Below, piece after piece: positions 46,526-57,505 of a DNA stretch of 62,482 nucleotides. Source of the stretch: Massilia sp. Root418 (GTDB lineage: Bacteria > Pseudomonadota > Gammaproteobacteria > Burkholderiales > Burkholderiaceae_D); NCBI RefSeq assembly GCF_001425265.1, contig NZ_LMEC01000026.1, forward strand, positions 311,393-373,874, written 5' to 3'. A model generated the notes under the pieces. That model had not been told where the DNA came from and ran no database searches. It was given only the letters and a program-made list of their open reading frames with translations. Position 1 is the first letter of the stretch, and each line of letters begins with the position of its first letter. A program made the translations under genes and the position numbers.

Positions 46526-46541
46526 TGGCACAGTTAATGCA
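46526..46541 (+). promoter_or_regulatory. Sigma-54 (RpoN) -24/-12 promoter of the PEP-CTERM gene
   Basis: TGGCACAGTTAATGCA has the GG and GC doublets exactly 12 bp apart and matches the sigma-54 consensus TGGCAC-N5-TTGCA in all but one base. It lies 46 bp before the PEP-CTERM ATG, giving a leader of about 35 bases. PEP-CTERM genes in exosortase-bearing species are known to be driven by RpoN with the PrsK/PrsR pair. Confidence 0.78.
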
Positions 46542-46587
46542 TAACAATCCCCGGGTGATGTCATTTTTTACACAAAAGGGGAGGGTC

Positions 46588-47385
46588 ATGAAAAAGTACC
46601 TAACACCGCTTGCACTGGCGATCGCTGTATCGCTGGACGCGGGCGCCGCGCCGATCATCTATTCGGCTAGCGGCACAACCGGTGGCGTGAATGTGAGCGC
46701 CACAGCCAGCTTCGATCTGGTCGGCAATAATCTGACCATCGTGCTGACCAACACTTCCGGCGCCAACGCGCTGGCCGACGTTCCAGGCAGTACCCTGACC
46801 GGCCTGTTCTGGAACTTTACCGGGTCGCCAACGCTGACCACCGTGTCCGCCATGCTGACCGCCGGTTCGCAGATCCTGGGTACTTGCTCGCAAGTGAACT
46901 GTGCCGGCGTCACCGATGTGAGCGGCGAATTCGGCTACAAGGCCGGTTCGGGGCCCACCGGCCAGAACCAGGGCATTGCCAGCTCGGGCTATATCGCCAA
47001 CCCGGGTGGCAACGTCGGCAACTTCAACAATGGCGGCGCAGGCGTCAACCTGGACAATCCGGTGTCGCTGGACGGCATCAACTTCGGCATCGTTTCCAGT
47101 GCTGCAGGCTACAGTCCCAACGGCGGCCTGGAGGCGGTACCGGTGATCTCGAATTCCGTGACCTTCATGCTCACGGGGGTTAGCGGCCTGACCAATAGCG
47201 ACATCAGCGGTGTGCTCTTCCAGTACGGCACCAATTTCAGTGAGTTCAGCATCCCTGGCGATGGTGGCGGAGGCGGCAACGGCGGAGGGGGCGGCGGCAA
47301 CTCCGTGCCGGAGCCGGGCAGCCTGGCGTTGCTGGGTATCGGCCTGCTGGGCCTGGCGGCCAAGCGGCGCGGCCGCCGGCTTTGA
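46588..47385 (+). CDS. PEP-CTERM protein (exosortase substrate)
   Basis: A 265-residue exported protein. It has a signal peptide (MKKYLTPLALAIAVSLDAGA), a beta-rich central domain with many Gly, Asn, Ser and Thr, a glycine linker (about 228-244), and a C-terminal sorting signal: VPEPGSLALLGIGLLGLAAKRR, that is PEP, a hydrophobic helix and a basic end. Exosortase cuts there and the protein is passed to the surface or to an exopolysaccharide matrix. The core has an unusual CSQVNCAGVTDV cysteine pair. No exosortase gene is in the window. GGGGAGGG precedes the ATG. Confidence 0.92.
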   Translation: MKKYLTPLALAIAVSLDAGAAPIIYSASGTTGGVNVSATASFDLVGNNLTIVLTNTSGANALADVPGSTLTGLFWNFTGSPTLTTVSAMLTAGSQILGTCSQVNCAGVTDVSGEFGYKAGSGPTGQNQGIASSGYIANPGGNVGNFNNGGAGVNLDNPVSLDGINFGIVSSAAGYSPNGGLEAVPVISNSVTFMLTGVSGLTNSDISGVLFQYGTNFSEFSIPGDGGGGGNGGGGGGNSVPEPGSLALLGIGLLGLAAKRRGRRL

Positions 47386-47430
47386 GGCGCAAGCTCCGAT
47401 GACTTGGGCCGCGTACCGGCCCAAGGCGCA

Positions 47431-48426
47431 TCAAAAGGTGGGGATGGGGTTGGTGCCGCTGGCCAGCTTGTAGACCTTGCCGTCAAATATATAACGCGCA
47501 CTGCCGGCAATGCGCCTGGTGGTGCGCACCGCTTTGTTGTCGTCACCGGACGCTTCGACGGCAGCCAGGCTGGCGGCCGTGGCCACGCGCTGCTCGCCCT
47601 CGAAATCCATGGCCACGTCGCCGTAGCGCGCACCGGCTGCCGCCGGCAGCACGCGCCAATGGGCCCGCACGTCCCAGCACTCCGCCACCCGGCCGCCGCA
47701 AGCGCCTTCGGTGTCGGCAAGCACTTGCGCCTCCGTCCCCATCAGTTCGCGCGGCTTGGGATCGCTGACGTCGAACAAGGACAGGAACATGGACGTATAA
47801 CCCTGCCAGGTCCCGCCGCTCTCCGCTGCAAGTCCGACGCGGCCGGGGCCCAGCGCCACCCAGCTCAGCGTTCCCGGCTTGCCAAAGGAACCCAGCGCGG
47901 CAAAATTCTCGTTCCGGCGCAGCACGCGCCAGGCGCCGCCCTCCTGCTTCAGCACGAACATGCTGAGCAGGCCCGGCGTGGCATGCGCGGTCTGCGCGCT
48001 GCCCTCGTCGTCGCAGGCCTCGCCGTTAAACACCAGCACGGTTTCACCTCCCGGCAGCACCGTGGAGGCCACCCGCTCCAGCAGGTACAAGCCTTGCGCG
48101 CCGGGCTGGTCCGGATCGGCCAGCGAGGCCACCACCCCGCCCTCTTTGCCGGTGGCATAGTCGCCGAACAGGGCTTTGAGCAGCGGCGCGGCATCGGCCC
48201 CGGTGCCGGCGCTGGCCTGGTCGGGCGCGGAGGTGGACGCGGAAGCAGCGGCCGGCAATACCGGGCCGGCCGGCATGGCGGCGGCGGGCGCAGCAGCGGC
48301 GGGGGCCGCGGCAGCGCCCCCTGCCGGCGCTTGCTCCCGCGAACAGCCGGCCGCCAGCGCGCCCGCCGACAGCAGCACGCCCAGGCGCAGCCAGGCGCGG
48401 GACCCCACGTTCATTCTTCTCGACAT
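47431..48426 (-). CDS. Putative lipoprotein of unknown function
   Basis: A 331-residue exported protein. The signal peptide ends in a lipobox (LSAGALAAGC), so Cys30 or nearby would be lipidated. An Ala/Pro-rich linker follows (about 38-75), then a globular domain with GLYLLERVASTVLPGGETVLVFNGEACDDEG, FVLKQEGGAWRVLRR and AECWDVRAHW. I do not recognise the family. The start has GGAAAAGAC just before ATG. It is convergent with the PEP-CTERM gene. Confidence 0.75.
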   Translation of the reverse strand: MSRRMNVGSRAWLRLGVLLSAGALAAGCSREQAPAGGAAAAPAAAAPAAAMPAGPVLPAAASASTSAPDQASAGTGADAAPLLKALFGDYATGKEGGVVASLADPDQPGAQGLYLLERVASTVLPGGETVLVFNGEACDDEGSAQTAHATPGLLSMFVLKQEGGAWRVLRRNENFAALGSFGKPGTLSWVALGPGRVGLAAESGGTWQGYTSMFLSLFDVSDPKPRELMGTEAQVLADTEGACGGRVAECWDVRAHWRVLPAAAGARYGDVAMDFEGEQRVATAASLAAVEASGDDNKAVRTTRRIAGSARYIFDGKVYKLASGTNPIPTF

Positions 48427-48491
48427 GTCTTTTCCAAGCAAAAAGACAATAATATACTCTTGATAAGAATTCCGTAGGGCACGGTTGCATC

Positions 48492-49793
48492 TCAGTGGCC
48501 GCCGCCGCCCTCCGCGCGCACCGCTTGCACCTGCGCTTCGCTTACCCTGGCCGCGCCGCCCCAGCTGGCGCGCATATAGTTGGCCAGATCCGCCACTTCC
48601 TTGTCGGAGAGCTTGCCGGCAAAGCCGGGCATTTCCTGCATGCTCTCCTTCTCGCCGAAATGCTGGGCACGGATGCCGTCCAGGGTGACGGCGATCAGGT
48701 TATGCGCGTCGGCGCTGCGCACCGAAGTGTTGCCCTTCATCGCCACCGCCGCGTGCGGCTTGCCGCCGCCGTCCAGGCCGTGGCAGCCGGCGCACACAGC
48801 GACATAGGTGCGCCGGCCCGCATCGATATCGGCGCCGGTGGCGTTCACCACCTTCAGCGGCTGCGGTGCCAGCGGCTGGTCGCCCATCAGGTAAGTCGTC
48901 ATGGCCTTCACGTCAGCCGGCGCCATGTACTGCGTGCTCAGGTGCACCACCTCGAACATCTCACCGGTGGCCGAGCCTTGCGAGGCCACGCCCGTGGTCA
49001 GCAGGGACGCCAGGTCCGGCTGCGTCCAGCCCATCGCCGACAGGCCGGCCGGCGTGATGTCGGGCGCGCCGATGCGCGCCATGCGGTTGCCTGCCAGGGG
49101 CCGCGACAGATCCATCTGGCCCAGCGCGCCGCGCGGCGTATGGCATTCCGCGCAGTGGCCCAGGGTGTTGGACAGGTAGCGCCCGCGCTGCCATTCGGCC
49201 GACTTGCCTGCCGATGCATCGCTCAACTCGTCTTTCAGGAACAGCATGTTCCAGAAGCGCACGCCGAAACGCATGTTGTAGGGGAACTTCAGGTCCGGCT
49301 CCCGGTTCGCCACCTTGGCAGGCCTGGCTTGCATGAAGTAGGCATACAGCGCGTCGCTGTCGGCGCGCGTCAGCGAGCGGTAGGAGGTGTAGGGCATGGC
49401 CGGATAGAGGTGCTTGTCGGGCGTGACGCCGTCGCGCAGCGCGGCATCGAACTCGTCCGCGCTCCAGCTGCCGATGCCGTGCTCCTTGTCCGGCGTGATG
49501 TTGGTGCCGTAAAAGGTGCCGAAGGGCGACTTCAGCTCCACGCCGCCGGCCCATGGCGCGCCGTCCGCCGTGGTGTGGCAGGCCGCGCAGTCGGCCAGCT
49601 TGGCCAGGTAGCGGCCGCGCTCCACCATCTCCTTGTTATTGGCGGCCGGCGCGGTGGCACCGCTGCCGCCCTTGCCGCAGCCGGCCAGCAGCGCCAGCGC
49701 CATGGCGGCCGATGCCAGCGAGGCCAATGATGCCACCGATGCCAGCGATGCCATTGCGGCCGCGCGGCTGCGCGCGTGTGCGTTCGCCATCAT
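48492..49793 (-). CDS. Three-haem membrane-anchored cytochrome c (molybdenum hydroxylase electron acceptor)
   Basis: A 433-residue lipoprotein or anchored cytochrome. After an Ala/Ser-repeat signal (MASLASVASLASLASAAMALALLAGC; Cys39 in a lipobox) it has three haem sites: CAACH (69-73), CAECH near 195, and CAGCH near 327, with Met ligands (for example in MPYTSYRSLT). This is the AdhB-type cytochrome layout. It overlaps the 2Fe-2S gene (ATGA) and is the third gene of the operon, so it takes electrons from the molybdenum enzyme to the quinone pool or an oxidase. Confidence 0.9.
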   Translation of the reverse strand: MMANAHARSRAAAMASLASVASLASLASAAMALALLAGCGKGGSGATAPAANNKEMVERGRYLAKLADCAACHTTADGAPWAGGVELKSPFGTFYGTNITPDKEHGIGSWSADEFDAALRDGVTPDKHLYPAMPYTSYRSLTRADSDALYAYFMQARPAKVANREPDLKFPYNMRFGVRFWNMLFLKDELSDASAGKSAEWQRGRYLSNTLGHCAECHTPRGALGQMDLSRPLAGNRMARIGAPDITPAGLSAMGWTQPDLASLLTTGVASQGSATGEMFEVVHLSTQYMAPADVKAMTTYLMGDQPLAPQPLKVVNATGADIDAGRRTYVAVCAGCHGLDGGGKPHAAVAMKGNTSVRSADAHNLIAVTLDGIRAQHFGEKESMQEMPGFAGKLSDKEVADLANYMRASWGGAARVSEAQVQAVRAEGGGGH

Positions 49794-50341
49794 GCGCCCT
49801 CCTTCACCAGCCCCGGCGTGCCGAGCACCACTTCCTTTACCGCTTCGAAGTAGCGCACATAGCCGGTGCAGCGGCAAATATGGCCTTCCAGCGCGCTGCT
49901 GATGGTGCGCTCCACATCCGCCCTGGCCACCGGTTCGCGCTTCAGGCGCTCCAGCAGCACGGTGGCGCCGTTGACGAAACCGGGGGTGCAGTAACCGCAC
50001 TGGAAGCTGAAATGCTCCAGGAACTTTTGCTGGATGGGCGACATGCCGACCAGCTCGCCCTTCTCGTTCTGCTGTCCGACGCCCTCCACCGTGCGCACCT
50101 TTTTGCCCTCGAAGTAGTGCGCACCGGTGATGCAGGAGCGCACTTCCTCGCTGCTGCCGTCCGGCTTGTCCAGGATCACCACGCAGGCGTGGCACACGCC
50201 CTGCCCGCAGCCCAGGCGCGAGCCGGTGAGGTTCAGGTATTCGTGCAGGAAATCGACCATCATGATGCCCTCGGGCACCGGCACCGGGCCGACGGTCTTG
50301 CCGTTCAAATGTAGCGTGATGGGTTTGGTTACGATGCTCAT
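49790..50341 (-). CDS. 2Fe-2S subunit of a molybdenum hydroxylase (xanthine dehydrogenase family)
   Basis: A 183-residue electron-transfer subunit. The N-terminal plant-type cluster has Cys45, Cys50, Cys53 (CGQGVCHAC) and a fourth Cys near 70, and the C-terminal helical cluster domain has CGYCTPGFV and CRCTGY. It links the molybdenum centre to the cytochrome. There is no signal peptide; such small subunits cross with their Tat-carrying partner. Both ends overlap neighbours by ATGA, so the three subunits are tightly coupled. Confidence 0.92.
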   Translation of the reverse strand: MSIVTKPITLHLNGKTVGPVPVPEGIMMVDFLHEYLNLTGSRLGCGQGVCHACVVILDKPDGSSEEVRSCITGAHYFEGKKVRTVEGVGQQNEKGELVGMSPIQQKFLEHFSFQCGYCTPGFVNGATVLLERLKREPVARADVERTISSALEGHICRCTGYVRYFEAVKEVVLGTPGLVKEGA

Positions 50342-53172
50342 GCCAGCACCTCCTTGATACGTTGCGGGGTTACCGGCAGGCTGTTGAAGCGGTGGCCGAT
50401 GGCGTGGGCGAGGCCGTTAACGATGGCGCCCACCACGGGAATCATCACCACCTCGGCGATGCCCTTGGGCGGGTCGGTTTCCGACACCGGCGGCAGCACT
50501 TCGGCGGTCTGGGTCCACACCGCCACGTCGGATGCGCGCGGCAGGTGGTAGCGGTTGAAGTTCCAGGTACCGTTGCCGGGACCGTCCTCGTACAGCGGCA
50601 GGTATTCATGCAGCGCGTGGCCGATGCCCATGGCCAGCCCGCCCTGCAGCTGGCCGGACACCAGCTGCGGCGACAGCATGTTGCCGCACTCCATGATGGA
50701 ATGGTGGCCCAGCAGCTCCACCTTGCCGCTGCCTTCGTGCACAGCGAGCTCGACCAGGGTGCCGACGCAGCTGTAGTACGTGACCATGGCGCCATTGCGC
50801 TGGGTGGCCGGCATATAGGCCTTCCTGCGGTCCAGCACGCGGTAGCCGTTGGGCGTGCCGGCCTTGCCCTTGCCGTCGCCGTAGCGCAGCGACAGGCCGT
50901 CCACCGGCAGGCGCACCATGGCGCCGGCGCGGCTGCCGGTGCCATCGCCCGGGATATCCCAGTCCGCCTCGCTCCACTGCCAGCGGTTGAACACGTGCAC
51001 CGCCGCGCCGGTCACCAGGCCCAGCGCGTGCGCCTTCCTGACGATGGCCTCGAACGGCAGCGCTTCCAGGCCGCCGGCCGACAGCTTGCCGTCCACCCAG
51101 CGCGCGTCCTCCACCCGCACCACCAGCGAGGCGGCCTGGCCGCCGGCCACGCCCTGGCTCCAGATGGCCATGGCGGCCGGCCACAGGCCGTGCATGAACA
51201 CCACCCGCGCCGCCTCGCGCGTGCTGTGGGTGTAGTAATAGGCCGAGTTGGTGGCGCTCGCGGGCGAGCAATACGTGGGCGACCAGCGCGGGTTGGTGGC
51301 CAGCTTGTCCTGCTCGGCCTGGCTCATGATGTAAGGGTCGCCGGTGGCCACCACGGGCAGGTCGGCCCAGTCCGTGACCGCCGTCAGGATTTCGTCAGCC
51401 GGGCGGCACAGCCACTTGGCGCACGCCACCGCCTGCGAGGTGGACATGCCGGTGCCGATCTCGGTGCCGCTGTGCCACAGCCGGATCTTGCCATCGGCGT
51501 CGATCTCCACCCGCGCCAGCGAACTTTCCGCGCCGGTGCCGAAGTCCTTCTGCGTGCAGGCGAAGCCGACGCCGTAGCGCTTGCCGGGATGGGCGCTCTC
51601 GTACTCCGCCTTGCGCCGGGCGCGGCCGGTCCACATGGGATGGGCTTGCGCCTTGCGCAGCACCTCGTCCACGCGGATGGCGCCGGCCGGGATGGCGCCC
51701 TGCGAATTCTTCATGCCCGAGCGCAGCGCGTTACGCAGCCGGAATTCGATCGGGTCCAGCTTCAGCTGCTCGGCGAACTCGTCCACCATCATTTCGGTGG
51801 CCGCCATGCTCTGCAGGGTGCCGTAGCCACGCGCCGAGCCGGCATCCACCGCACGCGAAGCCAGGGCCACCGCCGCGAAGTCGTTCTTCGGGAAGTAGTA
51901 GATGGACTGCGCCGCCGTGGCTGCCACCATCACCACCGACGGCGAAAAATTGGCGCGGCCGCCGCCGTTGCCTTCGAAGGTGCCGGCAAAGGCCTGCAGC
52001 ATGCCGGTCTTGCGGTCCACCGCCATGCGGTATTTCATGTCGAACGCGTGGCGCTTGATCGAGGTCTGGAACTGCTCGTAGCGGTCGTTGGCCAGCCGCA
52101 CCGGCTTGCCGTTGCCGTACAGCGCGCACACCAGGCCGTAGAACGGGAAGTTGTAGTGGTCCTTGGAACCGTAGCCCACCGTGTAGCAAGGATGGACGAA
52201 CAGCGCCTTAAGCGGGAAGTTCGCCGTTTTCATCATCTCCAGCGTGCTGTCGATGACTTCCTGCGGGCCCTGGCTGGCCACCACCATGTGCAGCTCCTGC
52301 CTGGCGGCGTCGTACCAGCAGTTGGCGTTGTCCGGCTCCAGCGCGGCGGTGTCCACCGACTGCGTCTGATAGGCGCGTTCCAGCACCAGCCAGTCCGGCG
52401 GCGGGCTGTCCAGCTCGGCCTTGATCTGGTTGGCGTGGTACATGCCCTGCTCGCCCAGCTTGCCGTGCTCGATGCCGTCCGGCCACACCGGCTGCTGCTT
52501 GCGCATCATGCTGGGGAACACCGGCGCCTGGCCCAGGCTGGAGAATTTGTCGTCGTCCTGCGAGCTGGCGCCGCCCACGCGCACGAAGCGGAAAGTGGCC
52601 CAGGGATCGCGCTCCATGGGCGGCACGGCGCCGCCGTAGCGCAGCACGGACTCCTGGAATTGCAGCTTGTCCTTGGCGAAGCGGTAGCGCGCGAAGTCGT
52701 CGTAGATCAGGATGGCCACCGCGTGGCCCAGGTAGGCTGCTTGCTTGCCTTCGGGCAGCAGCATGTCGCTGCCATAGAAGGCCGGGAAAGCCACGCCGTC
52801 GCGCGCCAGCTCGGCCGCCGTCACCACGCGGTCCGGCTTCAGGTCCTCGCCCAGCAGAGACAGGTCGATGCCGGTGTACAGGCGGTCGGTGCGGGTGGCG
52901 CGCAGGATGAAGGCATGCGATTGCTGCTGCGGCCAGTGCGGCATGTCCTGCGCGCGGATGTCGCGCGCGAACACTTTGGCGCCGGTGACCTTGGCCTTGC
53001 CGTCGATACGGACCCGTGCCTGGCCGCTTTTCGGATCCCAGGCGACGGGAGTGAGGATGTTGTGCTCGAACAGGGCGGCAAACGCCTTGCCCCCCAGCGG
53101 CGCGAGATACACCGAGACGCCCGCGACCATTCCCGCCTTCAGGAACGTGCGGCGCGAAAGTGCGACCTTCAT
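50338..53172 (-). CDS. Molybdopterin-binding subunit of an aldehyde or isoquinoline oxidoreductase-like hydroxylase
   Basis: A 944-residue enzyme. A Tat signal with LSRRTFLKAG leads (residues 5-14), so it is exported folded with its cofactor. The rest is a xanthine dehydrogenase-type large chain with EIGTGMSTSQAVA and GKRYGVGFACTQKDFGTG in the cofactor region and ECGNMLSPQLVSGQLQGGLAMGIGHALHEYLPL near residue 820. It is longer than the roughly 750 residues of IorB-type chains, with insertions in the central part. The substrate is unknown; the order large-2Fe-2S-cytochrome resembles periplasmic aldehyde or hydroxylated-heterocycle dehydrogenases. I start at MKVALSRRTF. Confidence 0.9.
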   Translation of the reverse strand: MKVALSRRTFLKAGMVAGVSVYLAPLGGKAFAALFEHNILTPVAWDPKSGQARVRIDGKAKVTGAKVFARDIRAQDMPHWPQQQSHAFILRATRTDRLYTGIDLSLLGEDLKPDRVVTAAELARDGVAFPAFYGSDMLLPEGKQAAYLGHAVAILIYDDFARYRFAKDKLQFQESVLRYGGAVPPMERDPWATFRFVRVGGASSQDDDKFSSLGQAPVFPSMMRKQQPVWPDGIEHGKLGEQGMYHANQIKAELDSPPPDWLVLERAYQTQSVDTAALEPDNANCWYDAARQELHMVVASQGPQEVIDSTLEMMKTANFPLKALFVHPCYTVGYGSKDHYNFPFYGLVCALYGNGKPVRLANDRYEQFQTSIKRHAFDMKYRMAVDRKTGMLQAFAGTFEGNGGGRANFSPSVVMVAATAAQSIYYFPKNDFAAVALASRAVDAGSARGYGTLQSMAATEMMVDEFAEQLKLDPIEFRLRNALRSGMKNSQGAIPAGAIRVDEVLRKAQAHPMWTGRARRKAEYESAHPGKRYGVGFACTQKDFGTGAESSLARVEIDADGKIRLWHSGTEIGTGMSTSQAVACAKWLCRPADEILTAVTDWADLPVVATGDPYIMSQAEQDKLATNPRWSPTYCSPASATNSAYYYTHSTREAARVVFMHGLWPAAMAIWSQGVAGGQAASLVVRVEDARWVDGKLSAGGLEALPFEAIVRKAHALGLVTGAAVHVFNRWQWSEADWDIPGDGTGSRAGAMVRLPVDGLSLRYGDGKGKAGTPNGYRVLDRRKAYMPATQRNGAMVTYYSCVGTLVELAVHEGSGKVELLGHHSIMECGNMLSPQLVSGQLQGGLAMGIGHALHEYLPLYEDGPGNGTWNFNRYHLPRASDVAVWTQTAEVLPPVSETDPPKGIAEVVMIPVVGAIVNGLAHAIGHRFNSLPVTPQRIKEVLA

Positions 53173-53415
53173 GTTGAATACTCCCAATATTGGATAACGA
53201 GTTTCCGGGCCGGGGACGCCTGCTACGGGTCTGCCCCATCGTCCCGCCAGCATTTACGGCTGTCAAGAAACTCCGGCGCGCAGTGTCTCATCTGCGGTGT
53301 CCCATCAACAGCGTGCCGCGCCGCTACCGATTAATGACTTCTTTACGCCAATTCCATCGGGATTCGTGCTATACAGGTTGAATGCCAAAAGCATAAGATC
53401 GGATAAAATTTGACG

Positions 53416-54621
53416 ATGTTTCCACAAGACACCACTCCGCTGCTGCTCCTGTTGCTAGCCGCCTCGATCGCCCTGGCCGGCACCGCCGCCGTCGCGCTGG
53501 CGCAATGGCGGCGTGCCAGCGCGCTGGCGCGCAGCGAGCGCCAGCTGCGCGAGATCCTGGCCAAGCTGCCGCTGGGCCTGTTCCTGAAAGACGCCGAGTC
53601 CCGTTTCGTGATGATGAACGCAGCCTGCGAACAAGCGTTCGGCCAGGATTACGCGACGCTGGCGGGCACCCATGGCGGCGAGCACTACCCGGCCGAGCAG
53701 CAGGCCGGCTTTCTGGCGGCCGACCGCGGCGCGTTCGCTTCCGGCCGCCTGTGGACCGACGAGGAATGGGTGTGGCACGCCGGCCTGCAGCAAGACCGCC
53801 GCCTGCAGACCTACAAGCAGCCGCTCTACGATGAGGATGGCAAGCCGTCCCTGCTGGTCGGCATGTGCATCGACGTGACCGAGCGCCGCGCCGCCGAGGA
53901 GGCGCTGGAATCGACGCTGCGCCAGCTGCGCGAACTGAGCGACCAGCAGGAAACTGCGCGCGAACACGAACGGCGGCGCCTGGCGCAATGCCTGCACGAT
54001 GAACTGGGCCAGAGCCTGATGGCGCTGAAGCTGGACGCCACCTTGCTCAGCAGTTCGGCGCAGGCGCGCCATCCGCGCCTGCACGGCCACAGCTTGCGCG
54101 TGCTGGCCACGCTGGACGGCGCCATCGGCACGGTGCGCGCCCTGATCAACGACCTGCATCCCAGCACGCTGGAGCTGGGCTTGCCGGCCGCCACCGACTG
54201 GCTGCTCAAGCAGCAGGCGCGGCGCAGCGGCATGCAGTGCCGGCTGCACCTGATGCGCGACAGCGCCGGCGCAGCGCTGACGGCGCCGCAGACCTGGGCG
54301 GTGTTCCGCATGATCCAGGAGGCCCTGTTCTGCATCGAGGCCTATGCCCGCGCCAGCCGGCTGGACGTGTCGCTGGACCTGGACGGGGACGCGCTGCTGA
54401 TCGTTATCAGCGACAACGGCCTGGGCATCGGCCTGCAGGCGGCGGGCGAGCGCCACGGCTCGCTGGCCATGCTGGCGCTGCGCGAGCGGGTGACTGCCTA
54501 CGGCGGCCAGCTGAGCGAAGACAACCGCCCCGGGCGCGGCACCACCCTCACCATTTTGTTGCCCGACAATGAAAAACGGGAGGCCGCAGCCTCCCGTCCG
54601 GAATCCTCCGTGCGCGCCTGA
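53416..54621 (+). CDS. PAS-domain histidine kinase (HisKA_3/NarL type) with degenerate ATP-binding motifs
   Basis: A 401-residue membrane kinase: one hydrophobic segment (9-29), a PAS domain (about 45-155, LPLGLFLKDAESRFVMMNAACEQAFG to GMCIDVTERRAAE), and a HisKA_3 dimerisation domain with His194 in CLHDELGQ. In the ATPase domain the conserved N-box Asn is replaced: QEALFC (301-306), where QEALTN is usual. The second glycine box is HGSLAML (347-353) instead of a Gly-x-Gly-Leu form, while DNGLG (333-337) is kept. ATP use is therefore doubtful. No response regulator is adjacent. The 3' end contains the rpoD terminator. No clear ribosome site is seen. Confidence 0.85.
   Translation: MFPQDTTPLLLLLLAASIALAGTAAVALAQWRRASALARSERQLREILAKLPLGLFLKDAESRFVMMNAACEQAFGQDYATLAGTHGGEHYPAEQQAGFLAADRGAFASGRLWTDEEWVWHAGLQQDRRLQTYKQPLYDEDGKPSLLVGMCIDVTERRAAEEALESTLRQLRELSDQQETAREHERRRLAQCLHDELGQSLMALKLDATLLSSSAQARHPRLHGHSLRVLATLDGAIGTVRALINDLHPSTLELGLPAATDWLLKQQARRSGMQCRLHLMRDSAGAALTAPQTWAVFRMIQEALFCIEAYARASRLDVSLDLDGDALLIVISDNGLGIGLQAAGERHGSLAMLALRERVTAYGGQLSEDNRPGRGTTLTILLPDNEKREAAASRPESSVRA
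54576..54597 (-). terminator. rpoD terminator located inside the end of the kinase gene
   Basis: ACGGGAGGC pairs with GCCTCCCGT around CGCA. On the minus strand it is followed by TTTTC, 39 bp beyond the rpoD stop codon. On the plus strand it is coding DNA for kinase residues around 387-394. Confidence 0.75.
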
Positions 54622-54635
54622 CGGCGCCCCACTGC

Positions 54636-57167
<2,532 letters not shown>

Positions 57168-57269
57168 TACAAATATCTCTCAATGGCAGACCCAAGGGCC
57201 GGCGGCGCGTAGTGAAAACAATGCCACCCGGGCCGGCAAGGGTCCGATGGCGCTTAGATGTGCTGGAAT

Positions 57270-57376
57270 GAAAAAAGCCCGTTTGGACGGGCTGGCAGCT
57301 ACGTATCAGTGCAGAGTGGGAAAGGCAAGCAAACTTCCTGTTTCAAACTGACGGTCACGGTGCTTCATTTGGTGCG
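57270..57376 (-). ncRNA. Candidate short RNA or attenuator upstream of rpoD
   Basis: On the minus strand a perfect TATAAT (plus 57383-57388) is followed, about 95 bases later, by a strong terminator: AGCCCGT-TTGG-ACGGGCT (57276-57293) with six T. The expected RNA is about 105 nt. It could be an independent small RNA or an attenuator in the rpoD leader, whose ATG lies 110 bp beyond. A 20-codon frame starting at 57368 has no ribosome site. The -35 region is poor. The rest of the gap 57168-57505 shows no gene. Confidence 0.4.
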
Positions 57377-57505
57377 TCGGCAATTATAGCGCGTTTCGGG
57401 CCGGCGCGCACGCTCAAAATTGTGGTTAAAATAACATTTTAGCCGATCTGGCAATGCACTCCCCTCCCCAGCGTGATATGCTGGCGGCTCTTTGCTTAAC
57501 CTGTG

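Noticed and set aside
50362..53334. Very long plus-strand open frame (990 codons) opposite the molybdenum subunit gene
   Set aside because: It is antisense to a gene with a Tat signal and clear family motifs; its His/Arg/Gln-rich composition is typical of shadow frames in GC-rich DNA.
57306..57368. 20-codon leader peptide upstream of rpoD
   Set aside because: It has no ribosome-binding site and no amino-acid run typical of attenuation peptides, so it is not called as a gene.
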